Shown here: piece after piece, positions 34,515 through 43,610 of the stretch
Position numbering within the stretch: the stretch's first letter is position 1
Layout of the letters: every line of letters begins with the position of its first letter
NCBI GenBank assembly: GCA_965250275.1
Contig: OZ252297.1
Location: 1,860,001-1,924,000 of the forward strand
Direction: 5' to 3'
Source: G965250275 sp965250275
Lineage (GTDB): Bacteria; Pseudomonadota; Alphaproteobacteria; Rhodobacterales; Rhodobacteraceae
Length of the DNA stretch: 64,000 bases
Made by a program: the position numbers and the translations under genes
Notes under the pieces: generated by a model
Seen by the model: the letters and a program-made list of their open reading frames with translations, nothing else
Database searches by the model: none
Told to the model about the DNA's origin: nothing

Positions 34515-34859
34515 TCAGAGCTGCTCCACGGTCACATCGTCGCCAGTGTAGAAGGCCAGATGATCCTTGATTTTGGCCACGCCCTCGAAAGGGTTTTCGT
34601 AGGTCCAGACCGCGTTCTCAAGCGTTGCAGACTTGTTCACGATTGAGAAATAATTCGCGTCACCTTTGTGCGGGCAGTGGGTCGTCTTGTCCGTCCGGTC
34701 GAGCATGGCCATCGCGATATCAGCCCGCGGAAAGTAGATGACATCCGCGTAGTCGCCCTCGCTCAGTGTCAATGCGTTGCGGCTTTCTCCAAGGACTGCC
34801 CCGCCGGAACGCACAGTCCAGACGCCCGGAGCCTTGCGAATTTTGATATGGTCGGCCAT
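34515..34859 (-). CDS. DUF427-domain protein
   Basis: 114-residue small protein of the DUF427 family, a compact beta-rich fold. Recognised by AVLGESRNALTLSEGDYADV, VIYFPRADIAMAMLDRTD, THCPHKGDANYFSI, and the aromatic AVWTYENPFEGVAKIKDHLA ending with F-Y-T-G-D-D. Function is not established for the family. It is on the minus strand just downstream of the aminopeptidase, 62 bases away. Confidence 0.92.
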   Translation of the reverse strand: MADHIKIRKAPGVWTVRSGGAVLGESRNALTLSEGDYADVIYFPRADIAMAMLDRTDKTTHCPHKGDANYFSIVNKSATLENAVWTYENPFEGVAKIKDHLAFYTGDDVTVEQL

Positions 34860-34921
34860 GGGCGGTCCCTCCTGTCTGGGATGTCTTCAACTGCATCGCG
34901 CCTGTTGGTGACACTGGCGTG

Positions 34922-36712
34922 TCAGATTGGCGCGGTCGCGGCATCCAACCACAGTTGAGCGGCCTTGCCCACCCTCGGACCGACAAGTCGCGCAACGTCG
35001 GCATGGTAGGTGTTCAGCCAACTGCGCTCCGCTGCGGTCAACATGTCGACAACCACCAGCCGGCGATCGATTGGCACATAGGTCAGCGTGCGCCAGTCCA
35101 GCATCTCGCGATGTGCATCCCCGCCTGGCAAAGGCGCGGCTTTCTGAACCACGATGAGGTTTTCGATCCGGATTCCGAAGGCACCTTCGCGATAGTATCC
35201 CGGCTCGTTCGACAGGATCATGCCCGGCTCAAGCGGGACATGATTGGACCGGGCCAGTCTTTGGGGCCCTTCATGCACATTCATATAGGCGCCGACACCG
35301 TGGCCGAGACCATGATCGAAGTCCTGCCCGGCCATCCAGAGCGGCAGGCGGCCAATGGCCTCAATGTCCCGCCCGGCAAGCCCCTTGGGCCAGCGCAGCC
35401 GGCTCATGGCAATCATGCCCTGCAGCACGCGTGTGAAGGCGTTGCGTTCTTCGTCGCCCACTTGTCCGACCGCAAGGGTACGTGTGATGTCCGTGGTCCC
35501 GTCGAGATACTGACCACCTGAATCCAGCACCAGCAGATGCCCGTCCTGCAACACGCTGTCGGTTTGATCAGTGACCCGGTAATGCATGATGGCGCCGTTG
35601 GGACCGGTGCCCGAGATCGTCTCGAAGCTGATATCCTGAAGCGCATTGTCTTTGCGCCGATATCCTTCGAGCTGGGTGACGACCTGCGTTTCGGTCAGGC
35701 TGCCGGGAGGCTGGGCGTCAAACCAGGTCAGCAGTTCGACCATGGCCGCAGCGTCACGCAAGTGCGCTTCGGCCGCGCCTTTGATCTCGGCGTCGTTCTT
35801 GCGGGCTTTGGGCAGCGCACAGGGTTCGTTGCCAAAAACGCCAGCCTCACCGAGAAGATCTGCAACTGCTTGCGGTACCGTGGATTTATCGATCCGGACC
35901 GGTCCTTTGAGCGCGGGCAGGGCAGCAGCAAATGCTGCGGGCATCTGAAGGGTGACATTGTCTCCGAAATGATCGCCGAGCGAACGCACCTTCTCTGCCG
36001 CCATAAAGAGTTGCACATGACCATCGGACTGGAGGATCCCAAATCCTTGAGCAACCGGGTTGCGGGCGATATCCGCACCGCGCAGGTTCAACAACCACAT
36101 CAGGCTGTCAGGCAGCGTGATGACCGCCGAGTTGTGACCGGCCTCTTCCAACTCCTTCGCGAGCCGCGCGATCTTGGAATCGTGGCTCTCACCAGCGAAT
36201 TCGAGCGGATGAATGCGCGCCGGTTCCATGGGCGGGTCCGGCTGATCGTCCCAGATGCGGTCGACAAGATTCTCGCAACGCACCATTTCGATGCCGGTGC
36301 CACTCAATGCCGCGTTCAGTTGTTCGATTTGCGCAACCGTGTGCAGCCACGGATCAAATCCGACGCGGCCCCCATCGGGCAACTCTTCGATCAACCACTC
36401 CGAGAGAGAGACCTCCGGCCACGGCACCGGGGTGTAGACATCCGCGACCTGCGCCTTGACCTGCGTGCGGTAGCGTCCATCAATGAACACACCTGCCTTG
36501 TCGTGCAGAACCGCGCAAAAGCCCGCGGAGCCGGTAAAGCCGGTTAACCAGGCCAGACGCTCGTCGCGCGGCGCGACGTATTCACCCTGATGGGCGTCGG
36601 CGCGGGGCACCATGAACCCGTCCAGACCCTCACGGTCCAGCTCTGCACGGAGGTCCTTCAGCCGCGGTGGCCCCTGTTCCGGGCGGGCCCGTTCTTCGAA
36701 ACTCTGGAACAT
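34922..36712 (-). CDS. pepP: M24-family Xaa-Pro aminopeptidase
   Basis: Cytoplasmic metallopeptidase removing N-terminal residues before proline. It has 596 residues, matching the long PepP form with two creatinase-like N domains and a C-terminal M24 domain. The five metal ligands are visible in VLDSGGQYLDGTTDITRT (two Asp), HGLGHGVGAYMNVHEGP (His), SNEPGYYREGAFGIRIENL (two Glu). The ATG at 36712 is preceded by GGAGGGG. The 55-base gap to cobT puts the two in one minus-strand run (cobT, then pepP, then DUF427). Confidence 0.95.
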   Translation of the reverse strand: MFQSFEERARPEQGPPRLKDLRAELDREGLDGFMVPRADAHQGEYVAPRDERLAWLTGFTGSAGFCAVLHDKAGVFIDGRYRTQVKAQVADVYTPVPWPEVSLSEWLIEELPDGGRVGFDPWLHTVAQIEQLNAALSGTGIEMVRCENLVDRIWDDQPDPPMEPARIHPLEFAGESHDSKIARLAKELEEAGHNSAVITLPDSLMWLLNLRGADIARNPVAQGFGILQSDGHVQLFMAAEKVRSLGDHFGDNVTLQMPAAFAAALPALKGPVRIDKSTVPQAVADLLGEAGVFGNEPCALPKARKNDAEIKGAAEAHLRDAAAMVELLTWFDAQPPGSLTETQVVTQLEGYRRKDNALQDISFETISGTGPNGAIMHYRVTDQTDSVLQDGHLLVLDSGGQYLDGTTDITRTLAVGQVGDEERNAFTRVLQGMIAMSRLRWPKGLAGRDIEAIGRLPLWMAGQDFDHGLGHGVGAYMNVHEGPQRLARSNHVPLEPGMILSNEPGYYREGAFGIRIENLIVVQKAAPLPGGDAHREMLDWRTLTYVPIDRRLVVVDMLTAAERSWLNTYHADVARLVGPRVGKAAQLWLDAATAPI

Positions 36713-36767
36713 AAACACCCCTCCGTCTGACATCGCGTCGGGAGGAACCGTGCCCGACCCACGGGGC

Positions 36768-38645
36768 TCAGCTGGCCCGTTTTATCCCCATGACCCGTGC
36801 CCGCGCACGCGGATCAGCGTCGAACAGAGCGGCCAACTGCTCGGTCATTGCACCAGCCAGTTGTTCAACATCGGTAATGGTCACCGCACGATCGTAATAG
36901 CGCGTCACGTCGTGCCCGATACCAATGGCGAGCAATTCGACCACCCGACGCCGTTCGACCATGTCGATCACATCGCGCAGGTGTTTTTCAAGATAGTTCG
37001 CGGGGTTCACACTGAGCGTGGAATCGTCCACCGGCGCGCCGTCAGAAATCACCATCAGGATCTTTCGCGCCTCGTGGCGGCCCTGCATCCGCCGATGCGC
37101 CCATTCCAGAGCCTCACCGTCGATGTTTTCTTTCAGAAGGCCCTCTTTCATCATCAAGCCCAGATTGGCCCGCGCCCGGCGCCAGGGTGCGTCCGCCCCT
37201 TTGTAGATGATATGCCTGAGATCATTGAGCCGCCCCGGTTGCTGCGGGCGTCCCTCGTTCAGCCACGCCTCGCGCGCCTGGCCACCTTTCCATGCGCGGG
37301 TGGTAAAGCCCAGAATCTCAACCTTGACGTTGCAGCGTTCCAGCGTGCGCGCCAGAACGTCGGCGCAGATTGCAGCAATCGAAATCGGGCGCCCGCGCAT
37401 CGAGCCCGAGTTGTCCAGCAGCAGCGTGACCACGGTGTCGCGAAACTCGGTGTCCTTTTCAACCTTGAACGACAAAGGAGTTGTCGGGTTGGCGACCACG
37501 CGGGCCAGACGCCCGGCGTCAAGGATCCCTTCTTCCCGGTCGAACTCCCAAGACCGGTTCTGCTGCGCCTGCAAACGGCGCTGCAACTTGTTCGCCAACC
37601 GGCTGACCGCACCTTTGAGAGGCTCCAGCTGTTGATCCAGATATGCGCGCAAGCGCTCCAGCTCGACGGGATCTGCCAGCTCCTCGGCGGGTATCTCCTC
37701 GTCATGTTCGGTCAGATAGACGGCATAGTTCGGATCGGCGTCGCTGATGGGTTGCGGGGCAGGTGGCTCCAGCGGGGCCTCGCCCTCGGGCATCTCGGCT
37801 TCTTCGCCCATTTCCTGGTCAGCCATCTCATCCATGCTGACCTGTGCCTGTGCGGCGTCTTGCTGTTCGTCTTGCGACTGTTCGGGGTTCGCGTCCGCGT
37901 CTTCCTGATCCTGATCGTCCGATCCGGTGCTGTCGGGATCGGGCTCTTCTTCAGTGCTGTCTTGCGCTTCGTCTTCCTGATCTTCGTCCAGCTGATCGGG
38001 GTCTTCGCCCAGCTGGTCCCCATAGCCCAGATCCGTAATGATCTGCCGGGCGAATTTCGCAAATTCGGTTTGATCGGCGAGCCGGTCCTGCAAGCCCTCA
38101 AGTGTGCCGCCAGCCTGCTCTTCGATGAAGCCGCGCCACAGTTCCATGACGTTCTGCGCGCCGGGGGGCAGGTCGCGTCCGGTTGCTAGATGCCGGATCA
38201 GGTAGCCGGCTGCGACGGGCAAGGGAGCCTCTGCGGGTTCCTTGCATTGGTCGTAGCCGCGGCGCGTGGCCTCGTGGCCGATCTTGGCGTCGATGTTACC
38301 CGCGGTTCCGGGCATGTCCCTTGCTCCCATGGCCTCGCAGCGCGCGGTTTCCATGGCGTCATAGAGCTCGCGGGCCATCTCGCCCTGTGGGGCATAGCGC
38401 GCGCTTGTGGCGTCGTTGTGATACTTGCGGTGCAGGGCAAGCGCGTCGGCTGTGCCGCGTGCCAAGAGAACTTCATCACGGGTCAGGCGGCGGCTGACCT
38501 GCGGTAGCCGCATCGACTCGCCGTTCAAACCGGAAGGGTCGACGGTGTAACTGATCGTGAGTTCCGGGTCATCGGCCATGACCTTGGTGGCCTCGGCGAG
38601 GGCCTTTTTGAACGGATCTGCGGGGTTGTCAGAATGAGTTGCCAT
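36768..38645 (-). CDS. cobT: Aerobic cobaltochelatase subunit CobT
   Basis: Subunit of the ATP-dependent CobNST complex that inserts cobalt into hydrogenobyrinic acid diamide in aerobic cobalamin synthesis. The 625 residues divide into an N-terminal CobT domain, a very acidic and glutamine-rich linker (about residues 220-310), and a C-terminal VWA domain whose MIDAS motif DNSGSM lies near residue 411, followed by GFTTRAWKGG and ISDGAPVDDST. CobS, its AAA+ partner, is encoded at 41.4-42.4 kb; the two are usually adjacent and here are separated. Confidence 0.96.
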   Translation of the reverse strand: MATHSDNPADPFKKALAEATKVMADDPELTISYTVDPSGLNGESMRLPQVSRRLTRDEVLLARGTADALALHRKYHNDATSARYAPQGEMARELYDAMETARCEAMGARDMPGTAGNIDAKIGHEATRRGYDQCKEPAEAPLPVAAGYLIRHLATGRDLPPGAQNVMELWRGFIEEQAGGTLEGLQDRLADQTEFAKFARQIITDLGYGDQLGEDPDQLDEDQEDEAQDSTEEEPDPDSTGSDDQDQEDADANPEQSQDEQQDAAQAQVSMDEMADQEMGEEAEMPEGEAPLEPPAPQPISDADPNYAVYLTEHDEEIPAEELADPVELERLRAYLDQQLEPLKGAVSRLANKLQRRLQAQQNRSWEFDREEGILDAGRLARVVANPTTPLSFKVEKDTEFRDTVVTLLLDNSGSMRGRPISIAAICADVLARTLERCNVKVEILGFTTRAWKGGQAREAWLNEGRPQQPGRLNDLRHIIYKGADAPWRRARANLGLMMKEGLLKENIDGEALEWAHRRMQGRHEARKILMVISDGAPVDDSTLSVNPANYLEKHLRDVIDMVERRRVVELLAIGIGHDVTRYYDRAVTITDVEQLAGAMTEQLAALFDADPRARARVMGIKRAS

Positions 38646-38861
38646 AGTGCCGTTAAATCAGCCCCCTGACCGGAAAGGCAAGAGGCCGGACGCAGTGTTT
38701 TGATGCTTCGAGTGCGTTTTGATCGCGAACGCGCGCCAATTGGTATGACGCACTTATGCGGCGTCGGCAGTTGTTTGTGGCTGCGCTGTTCAGCGGCAAT
38801 GGGCAGCCCACCCCCGCGGAGCGGCTCGCATCCGATGACTGCATCGGTTCGCGCTTGCCGG

Positions 38862-39530
38862 CTATGCTGGGCGCCCTGCCACGTCCAGCAAGTGCGCGAC
38901 ATGCACGTCGATGGCATCTACGACTTTGTACCCCGGGTCATGATCATCGAAGGCCAGTCCAAGGTCGGTGCCCCCCAAAAGAACCGCTTCGGCCCCGGCG
39001 TCGATCAGCTTTTGCCCCTGATCAAAGAGGAACGCCCGCTGTTCTGATGAGCAGGATGCAGCGAGGGCAATGCCAATGTAGCATTCGTGCACCGCGTCCA
39101 GATCCACCGGCGCAAGGGCACGTGTCTTCTCCAGTTTGCCGTACACTTTCGTTCCGGCAACCTGACGCGTGCCCAGCACCCCGACCGTCGAAATCCCTGA
39201 GCCTTGAAAGTACGCGTCGAGCAAGCCGGTCGCGTCGATCAGCGGAAGAGGGGCGATGGCTTCGGTCTCTGCAAAACAAAAGTGTCCACCCAGCGATGTG
39301 ATCATTGCGCAATCTGCGCCGGCGCCCTTCAGTTCCTCCAGATGTCCGGCATAGAGGGCCGCTTGTGCTGAGCGATCGTCTGCAGCCGCGTGACGTGCCA
39401 GTGCGTCCACGTCCGCGTGGGCGATGGTGAGATGCAATGGCAGGCCCTGTGCCCGCGCCCGGGCGGTCAGCCTGGTGTAATAGACCACAGTGGCCGCGAC
39501 ACCAATGCCGCCAATCAGTCCAATATGCAT
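38862..39530 (-). CDS. Aspartate/glutamate racemase-family protein
   Basis: 222-residue member of the Asp/Glu racemase family. The start G-L-I-G-G-I-G-x-A-A-T and the two-lobed plan are clear. The usual catalytic cysteines are missing: the first motif (A-C-N-T-x-H in active racemases) reads ITSLGGHFC, with Ser79 in place of the first Cys, and the second (L-G-C-T-E) reads LLGGTDL, with Gly187. Cys85, in the nearby GHFC segment, is the only candidate. Such a variant may not racemise by the two-base mechanism. Chosen start is the ATG at 39530, with GGAG upstream. It is on the minus strand between the sulfatase and cobT. Confidence 0.85.
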   Translation of the reverse strand: MHIGLIGGIGVAATVVYYTRLTARARAQGLPLHLTIAHADVDALARHAAADDRSAQAALYAGHLEELKGAGADCAMITSLGGHFCFAETEAIAPLPLIDATGLLDAYFQGSGISTVGVLGTRQVAGTKVYGKLEKTRALAPVDLDAVHECYIGIALAASCSSEQRAFLFDQGQKLIDAGAEAVLLGGTDLGLAFDDHDPGYKVVDAIDVHVAHLLDVAGRPA

Positions 39531-39745
39531 TCTGTGCTCCGGTATTGTCATCTTCAGGCTAAGGGCTGGGCCGGAAAACACCAGACAGGAGTTGTCGGAA
39601 TTCGGGCCTGTTTGGGAACCGGCGCGACCAGTCCGATACACTCCAGCAGCCGGTCTCCGACGGGGTGATGTACTGCAGATTCAAACCCGTGGAGCCATCT
39701 CAGTCGACTGAGCGGACCCAGCAGTGCAGCCACGAGGGGGGCTGG

Positions 39746-39776
39746 TTGACGGTGTCCATTGTCGTTCCGCTATAAT
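39746..39776 (+). promoter_or_regulatory. Sigma70-like promoter of the sulfatase gene
   Basis: TTGACG at 39746-39751 and a perfect TATAAT at 39771-39776, spaced by 19 bases, lie 28 bases before the sulfatase ATG and upstream of its AAGGAG ribosome site (about 39792-39797). The 19-base spacer is a little long. It is the best consensus promoter in the window. Confidence 0.75.
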
Positions 39777-39804
39777 CGAAGATGCCGCCACAAGGAGAAC
39801 TACC

Positions 39805-41244
39805 ATGGCACCACTTCGATCACTCGCGGTCTCAACCCTGTTTGCATTTTGTCTTGGCGCGGCAAGCCATGCGCAGGAGAAACCCAATATCGTATTCATT
39901 TTCCTCGACAATTTCGGCTGGGGCGAGCCGGGCTTCAACGGGGGCGGGATCATTCGCGGAACGCCAACGCCGGAAATGGATGCGCTCGCCGCAGAAGGCT
40001 TGCGGTTGACGAACTTCAATGTTGAGAGCCAGTGCACGCCGTCTCGTGCGGCAACAATGACGGGACGCTATGGCGTCCGCAGCGGCAATCATACGGTGCC
40101 TTTGGGGGGCGGTGTCTACGGCCTGACGCAGTGGGAAATCACGATGGCCGAGATGCTCAAGGACGCGGGCTACGACACAGCGATGTATGGCAAGTGGCAT
40201 CTGGGCTGGTCCGAAGGCCGATACCCAACCAATCAGGGGTTTGATGAGTTCTATGGCGTCGAAACCACAGACGTCACGGTCTGGCGGACGCTCTCAGGCT
40301 TTGCAGAAGCCGGCATGGAAGAGCCTGTGGTCATGCAGGGCGTCGCGGGCGAACCTGCGACCGTTGCCCGAGACTATGACCTGGAGTATCGCGCGCTCAT
40401 TGATGGCGATCTAACTGACAAAGCGATTGATTTCATCAACCGGAAGGGCGGCGAAGAATCCCCGTTTTTTATCTACCTCGCCTACACCCAAACCCATTAC
40501 CCGAACATTGCGCACCCAGAGTTTGATGGGGTGACGGGCAATGGCGTGTGGGCCGATATCTTGTTGCAAGTCGATACATACGTGGGACGCATCACCCAGG
40601 CACTCGAAGACGCCGGTATCTCTGACGACACCGTCGTTATCTTCACCGCCGACAACGGGCCAGAGGCAGCGCGGATCGGAAATTCAAACGCCTCGCCGGT
40701 CCCAATGGTTCAGGGAACAGCAGGACCATGGCGCGGCACGCTGTTCACCAGCCTCGAAGGCAGTATGCGTGTCCCCTTTGCAATCAAGTGGCCGGGCCGC
40801 ATTCCCGCAGGATCTGCGAGCAATGAAGTGGTTCATTCCATGGATCTCTTCCCGACACTTGCTGCATTTGCCGGCGGATCAGTGCCCGAGGACCGCGCCT
40901 TTGATGGGATCGACCAGTCGGAGTTTTTCTTGGGCAACCAGCAGAGTTCCAACCGCGAAGGTGTGATTGTCTATATGGGAGACCAGATTTTTGGCGTAAA
41001 ATGGAACGACTGGAAGGTCATGTTCAAAGAGAACGCTTCGATCTTCGACGAAACCCTGAGCTTCGACACACCGCGGGTTTACAATTTGCTTAATGATCCA
41101 AACGAACGGGAAAGCGTTCTGTTTCCGCACACCTGGGCGGTGGAAAAGGCGTTGCCCCAACTGCTGGAGCACGCAGCATCCTTCGCGACCTATCCGCCGA
41201 TCCCGCCGGGCACGCCCGACCCATACACTCCTCCGGAAAACTGA
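39805..41244 (+). CDS. Exported type I sulfatase
   Basis: Periplasmic or secreted sulfatase of 479 residues. The signal peptide is about residues 1-23, ending S-H-A. The formylglycine motif is C-T-P-S-R, with Cys77, which requires oxidation by a formylglycine-generating enzyme not in this window. Metal-binding residues appear in FLDNFGWGEPG (Asp35, with Asn where many have a second Asp) and in ADNGPE. YGKWHLGWSEGRYPTNQGFD is the second family signature. ATG 39805 has AAGGAG upstream. It is alone on the + strand between cobS and the racemase gene. Natural substrate is unknown. Confidence 0.94.
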   Translation: MAPLRSLAVSTLFAFCLGAASHAQEKPNIVFIFLDNFGWGEPGFNGGGIIRGTPTPEMDALAAEGLRLTNFNVESQCTPSRAATMTGRYGVRSGNHTVPLGGGVYGLTQWEITMAEMLKDAGYDTAMYGKWHLGWSEGRYPTNQGFDEFYGVETTDVTVWRTLSGFAEAGMEEPVVMQGVAGEPATVARDYDLEYRALIDGDLTDKAIDFINRKGGEESPFFIYLAYTQTHYPNIAHPEFDGVTGNGVWADILLQVDTYVGRITQALEDAGISDDTVVIFTADNGPEAARIGNSNASPVPMVQGTAGPWRGTLFTSLEGSMRVPFAIKWPGRIPAGSASNEVVHSMDLFPTLAAFAGGSVPEDRAFDGIDQSEFFLGNQQSSNREGVIVYMGDQIFGVKWNDWKVMFKENASIFDETLSFDTPRVYNLLNDPNERESVLFPHTWAVEKALPQLLEHAASFATYPPIPPGTPDPYTPPEN

Positions 41245-41365
41245 TCGGTTGATGGCCGATAATCACAGAAAGGCTTGATCTGAGCGGACGTGTGTACCGC
41301 ATTCATGCAAAGGTGTCGTGGCGGCTCACACTACCGTGGGTCGCCGCCAGCAATCCAATTGCGGG

Positions 41366-42352
41366 TTAGCCCAAGCTGGCGCTGGCAGCACTTTCCGGCA
41401 ATTCCTCGTCGAAACACCGTTGGTAGAACTCCGCGACCGTCTGGCGCTCCAGTTCGTCGCACTTGTTCAGGAAGGACAGGCGGAACGCATAGCCAACGCT
41501 GCGGAAGATTTCGGCGTTCTGAGCCCAGGCGATAACGGTCCGCGGGCTCATCACGGTGCTCAGATCACCGTTCATAAACGCGGTGCGGCTCAGATCCGCA
41601 ACCGTCACCATCTGCTTGATCGTTTTGCGACCGGCTTCGGTGTTGTAGTGCGGGGCTTTGGCCAGAACGATGTTGGTCTCTGCGTCGATGCTCAGATAGT
41701 TCAAGGTTGCGACCAGTGACCAGCGGTCCATCTGGCCCTGGTTGATCTGCTGAGTGCCATGATAGAGCCCCGTGGTATCGCCCAGACCAACGGTGTTGGC
41801 GGTAGCGAAAAGCCGGAAGTAGGGGTGGGGCGTGATCACTTCGTTCTGATCGAGCAGCGTCAGCTTTCCGTCAACTTCCAGCACGCGCTGGATCACGAAC
41901 ATCACATCTGCGCGGCCCGCATCATATTCGTCGAACACGATTGCTGTAGGATTTCGCAGGGCCCAGGGAAGAATCCCTTCCTGAAAATCCGTGACTTGCT
42001 TGCCGTCCTTGAGCTTGATCGCATCCTTGCCGATCAAGTCAATCCGGCTGATATGGCTGTCCAGGTTCACCCGAACGGTCGGCCAGTTCAGCCGGGCGGC
42101 GACCTGTTCGATATGGGTGGATTTCCCGGTGCCGTGATAGCCCTGAATCATCACACGCCGGTTGTGCTGAAATCCCGCCAGAATGGCCAAAGTGGTGTCG
42201 GGGTCGAACTTATAGGTCTGATCGAACTCCGGCACGCGCTCGGTGCGCTCGGCAAAGCCTTTCACGACCATCGGGGTGTCGATCCCAAACACATCGCGGA
42301 TCGAAACATCCTCGGTGGGTTTTGCGTTGATATCGATCATTCCGTCCGCCAT
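41366..42352 (-). CDS. cobS: Aerobic cobaltochelatase subunit CobS
   Basis: AAA+ ATPase subunit of cobaltochelatase, partner of CobT. It has 328 residues from the ATG at 42352, preceded by AAGGA. The Walker A loop is GYHGTGKSTHIEQVAARLNW, Walker B is IVFDEYDAGRADV, and sensor 1 is LFATANTVGLGD. An upstream in-frame extension to 42430 is not conserved. The DnaJ-domain gene lies 241 bases upstream on the same strand. Confidence 0.97.
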   Translation of the reverse strand: MADGMIDINAKPTEDVSIRDVFGIDTPMVVKGFAERTERVPEFDQTYKFDPDTTLAILAGFQHNRRVMIQGYHGTGKSTHIEQVAARLNWPTVRVNLDSHISRIDLIGKDAIKLKDGKQVTDFQEGILPWALRNPTAIVFDEYDAGRADVMFVIQRVLEVDGKLTLLDQNEVITPHPYFRLFATANTVGLGDTTGLYHGTQQINQGQMDRWSLVATLNYLSIDAETNIVLAKAPHYNTEAGRKTIKQMVTVADLSRTAFMNGDLSTVMSPRTVIAWAQNAEIFRSVGYAFRLSFLNKCDELERQTVAEFYQRCFDEELPESAASASLG

Positions 42353-42593
42353 GCTCGCTGTTCCTTGTCGTCCTGCCCGTCGGGGGTACCAAAGCCCGCC
42401 CGTGGTGCAACATCTGGCGGGCGAGGGCAAGGGGAACCGACGACGCTTTGGACCCCGCGACGCAGGGTTTGCAAATCAGCGCTTCATCGCGGCATATCCG
42501 GGTGGGGTATAGTGTTATCTTGCGCGGCGGTTTTCCGCTCTGTTTTGAGCGGTGCATGCTCTCCGGGTCCAACCTGCACAAGTTGCGCAGCGG

Positions 42594-43220
42594 TCAGTCT
42601 TTGAAGTTGCGGCTGATCTTGATCTGATCCCACGCCCAGACCACCTGTTGCAGCTGTTCTTCCTGACTGCGGTCGCCGCCGTTCATGTCCGGGTGCAGCA
42701 CCTTGATCAGGGCCTTGTAGGCTTTGCGCACCTCGGCCTTGGTCCAGTTGTCGCGCGCTTCCAGGATCTCGACAGCACGGCGTTCGGTCGGCGGCAACTT
42801 GCGTCCTGCGCCGCCACCTTTGCCGGGGTTCTGAGTCGCGTTGGCCCCCAAGACCTGATGAGGGTCCTCAATGCCCAGGCGTGCCCAGGCCCGTGCCTCC
42901 GGATCACCCATGGGTTTGGTTTCGCGCTCCCAGACCTTGTCCTTGGACCGTTGGGCGTTCAATTCCGCCTCGGTCGTCCCGTCAAAGAAGTTCCATTTCA
43001 GATTGTATTCGCGCACGTGCTGCTGACAGAACCAATAGAAGTCATCCAGCACATCGGGCGCTTTTGGCGCACGGTACTTGCCCGGTTCGTTGCAGCCTTC
43101 ATGGTCACAGATCCGCGTTGATGTCTCAGACGCACCAGACATGCCACGGCGTCCGCGGGGGTTCTTTTTCTTCGCCGAAGACACCGACATGTCGAAACCG
43201 AATGGATCAGATTTTGTCAT
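42594..43220 (-). CDS. DnaJ-domain protein
   Basis: 208-residue protein with a C-terminal J domain (about residues 145-205): TKAEVRKAYKALIKVLHPDM, which includes the H-P-D motif, followed by Q-L-Q-Q-V-V-W-A-W-D-Q-I. The N terminus is basic and carries a probable zinc site with Cys and His residues (RICDHEGCNEPGKYRAPKAP and FYWFCQQHVREYN). J-domain proteins stimulate DnaK; its client is unknown. The start is ATG 43220 rather than TTG 43226. In related genomes it is commonly next to cobS and bolA (recalled, not verified). Confidence 0.9.
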   Translation of the reverse strand: MTKSDPFGFDMSVSSAKKKNPRGRRGMSGASETSTRICDHEGCNEPGKYRAPKAPDVLDDFYWFCQQHVREYNLKWNFFDGTTEAELNAQRSKDKVWERETKPMGDPEARAWARLGIEDPHQVLGANATQNPGKGGGAGRKLPPTERRAVEILEARDNWTKAEVRKAYKALIKVLHPDMNGGDRSQEEQLQQVVWAWDQIKISRNFKD

Positions 43221-43346
43221 GATCAAGAACCTCGCAACTGCACTTCGGTCGTGTCTTTCCGACTCGGACGCCAGAGTTTAATCTATGTCCGGCCAGATTG
43301 AAGAGGGGGCGGCGAAAAAAGTTGCCTCGAGCAGCCGGAGGATCAG

Positions 43347-43604
43347 ATGCCCGTCACAGAAGAAATCCGTACTCGGCTGGAAACGGCCTTTGCGCCCACC
43401 GCACTGGAGGTGGTCGATGACAGTGAAAGCCATCGCGGCCATGCAGGATACCAGGAGGGTGGCGAAAGCCATTTCAATGTGCGGATCCGGTCCCGCGCCT
43501 TTGAAGGTCAAACCCGATTGCAGCGCCATCGCGCTGTGCATGCGGCGCTGGGGTCCGATCTGGTTGGTCGGATCCATGCGCTTGCATTGGATATCGATGT
43601 CTGA
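43347..43604 (+). CDS. BolA-family protein
   Basis: 85-residue BolA-like protein, small alpha/beta fold with a helix-turn-helix-like class II KH form. The E-V-V-D-D-S-E-S-H-R-G-H-A-G pattern is the family signature, with the invariant H used for Fe-S or glutaredoxin pairing, followed by HFNVRIRSRAFEG and HRAVHAALG. BolA proteins work with monothiol glutaredoxins in iron metabolism. It is divergent from the DnaJ-domain gene and converges on the DUF4177 gene with only six bases between them. Confidence 0.93.
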   Translation: MPVTEEIRTRLETAFAPTALEVVDDSESHRGHAGYQEGGESHFNVRIRSRAFEGQTRLQRHRAVHAALGSDLVGRIHALALDIDV

Positions 43605-43610
43605 ACCGGT

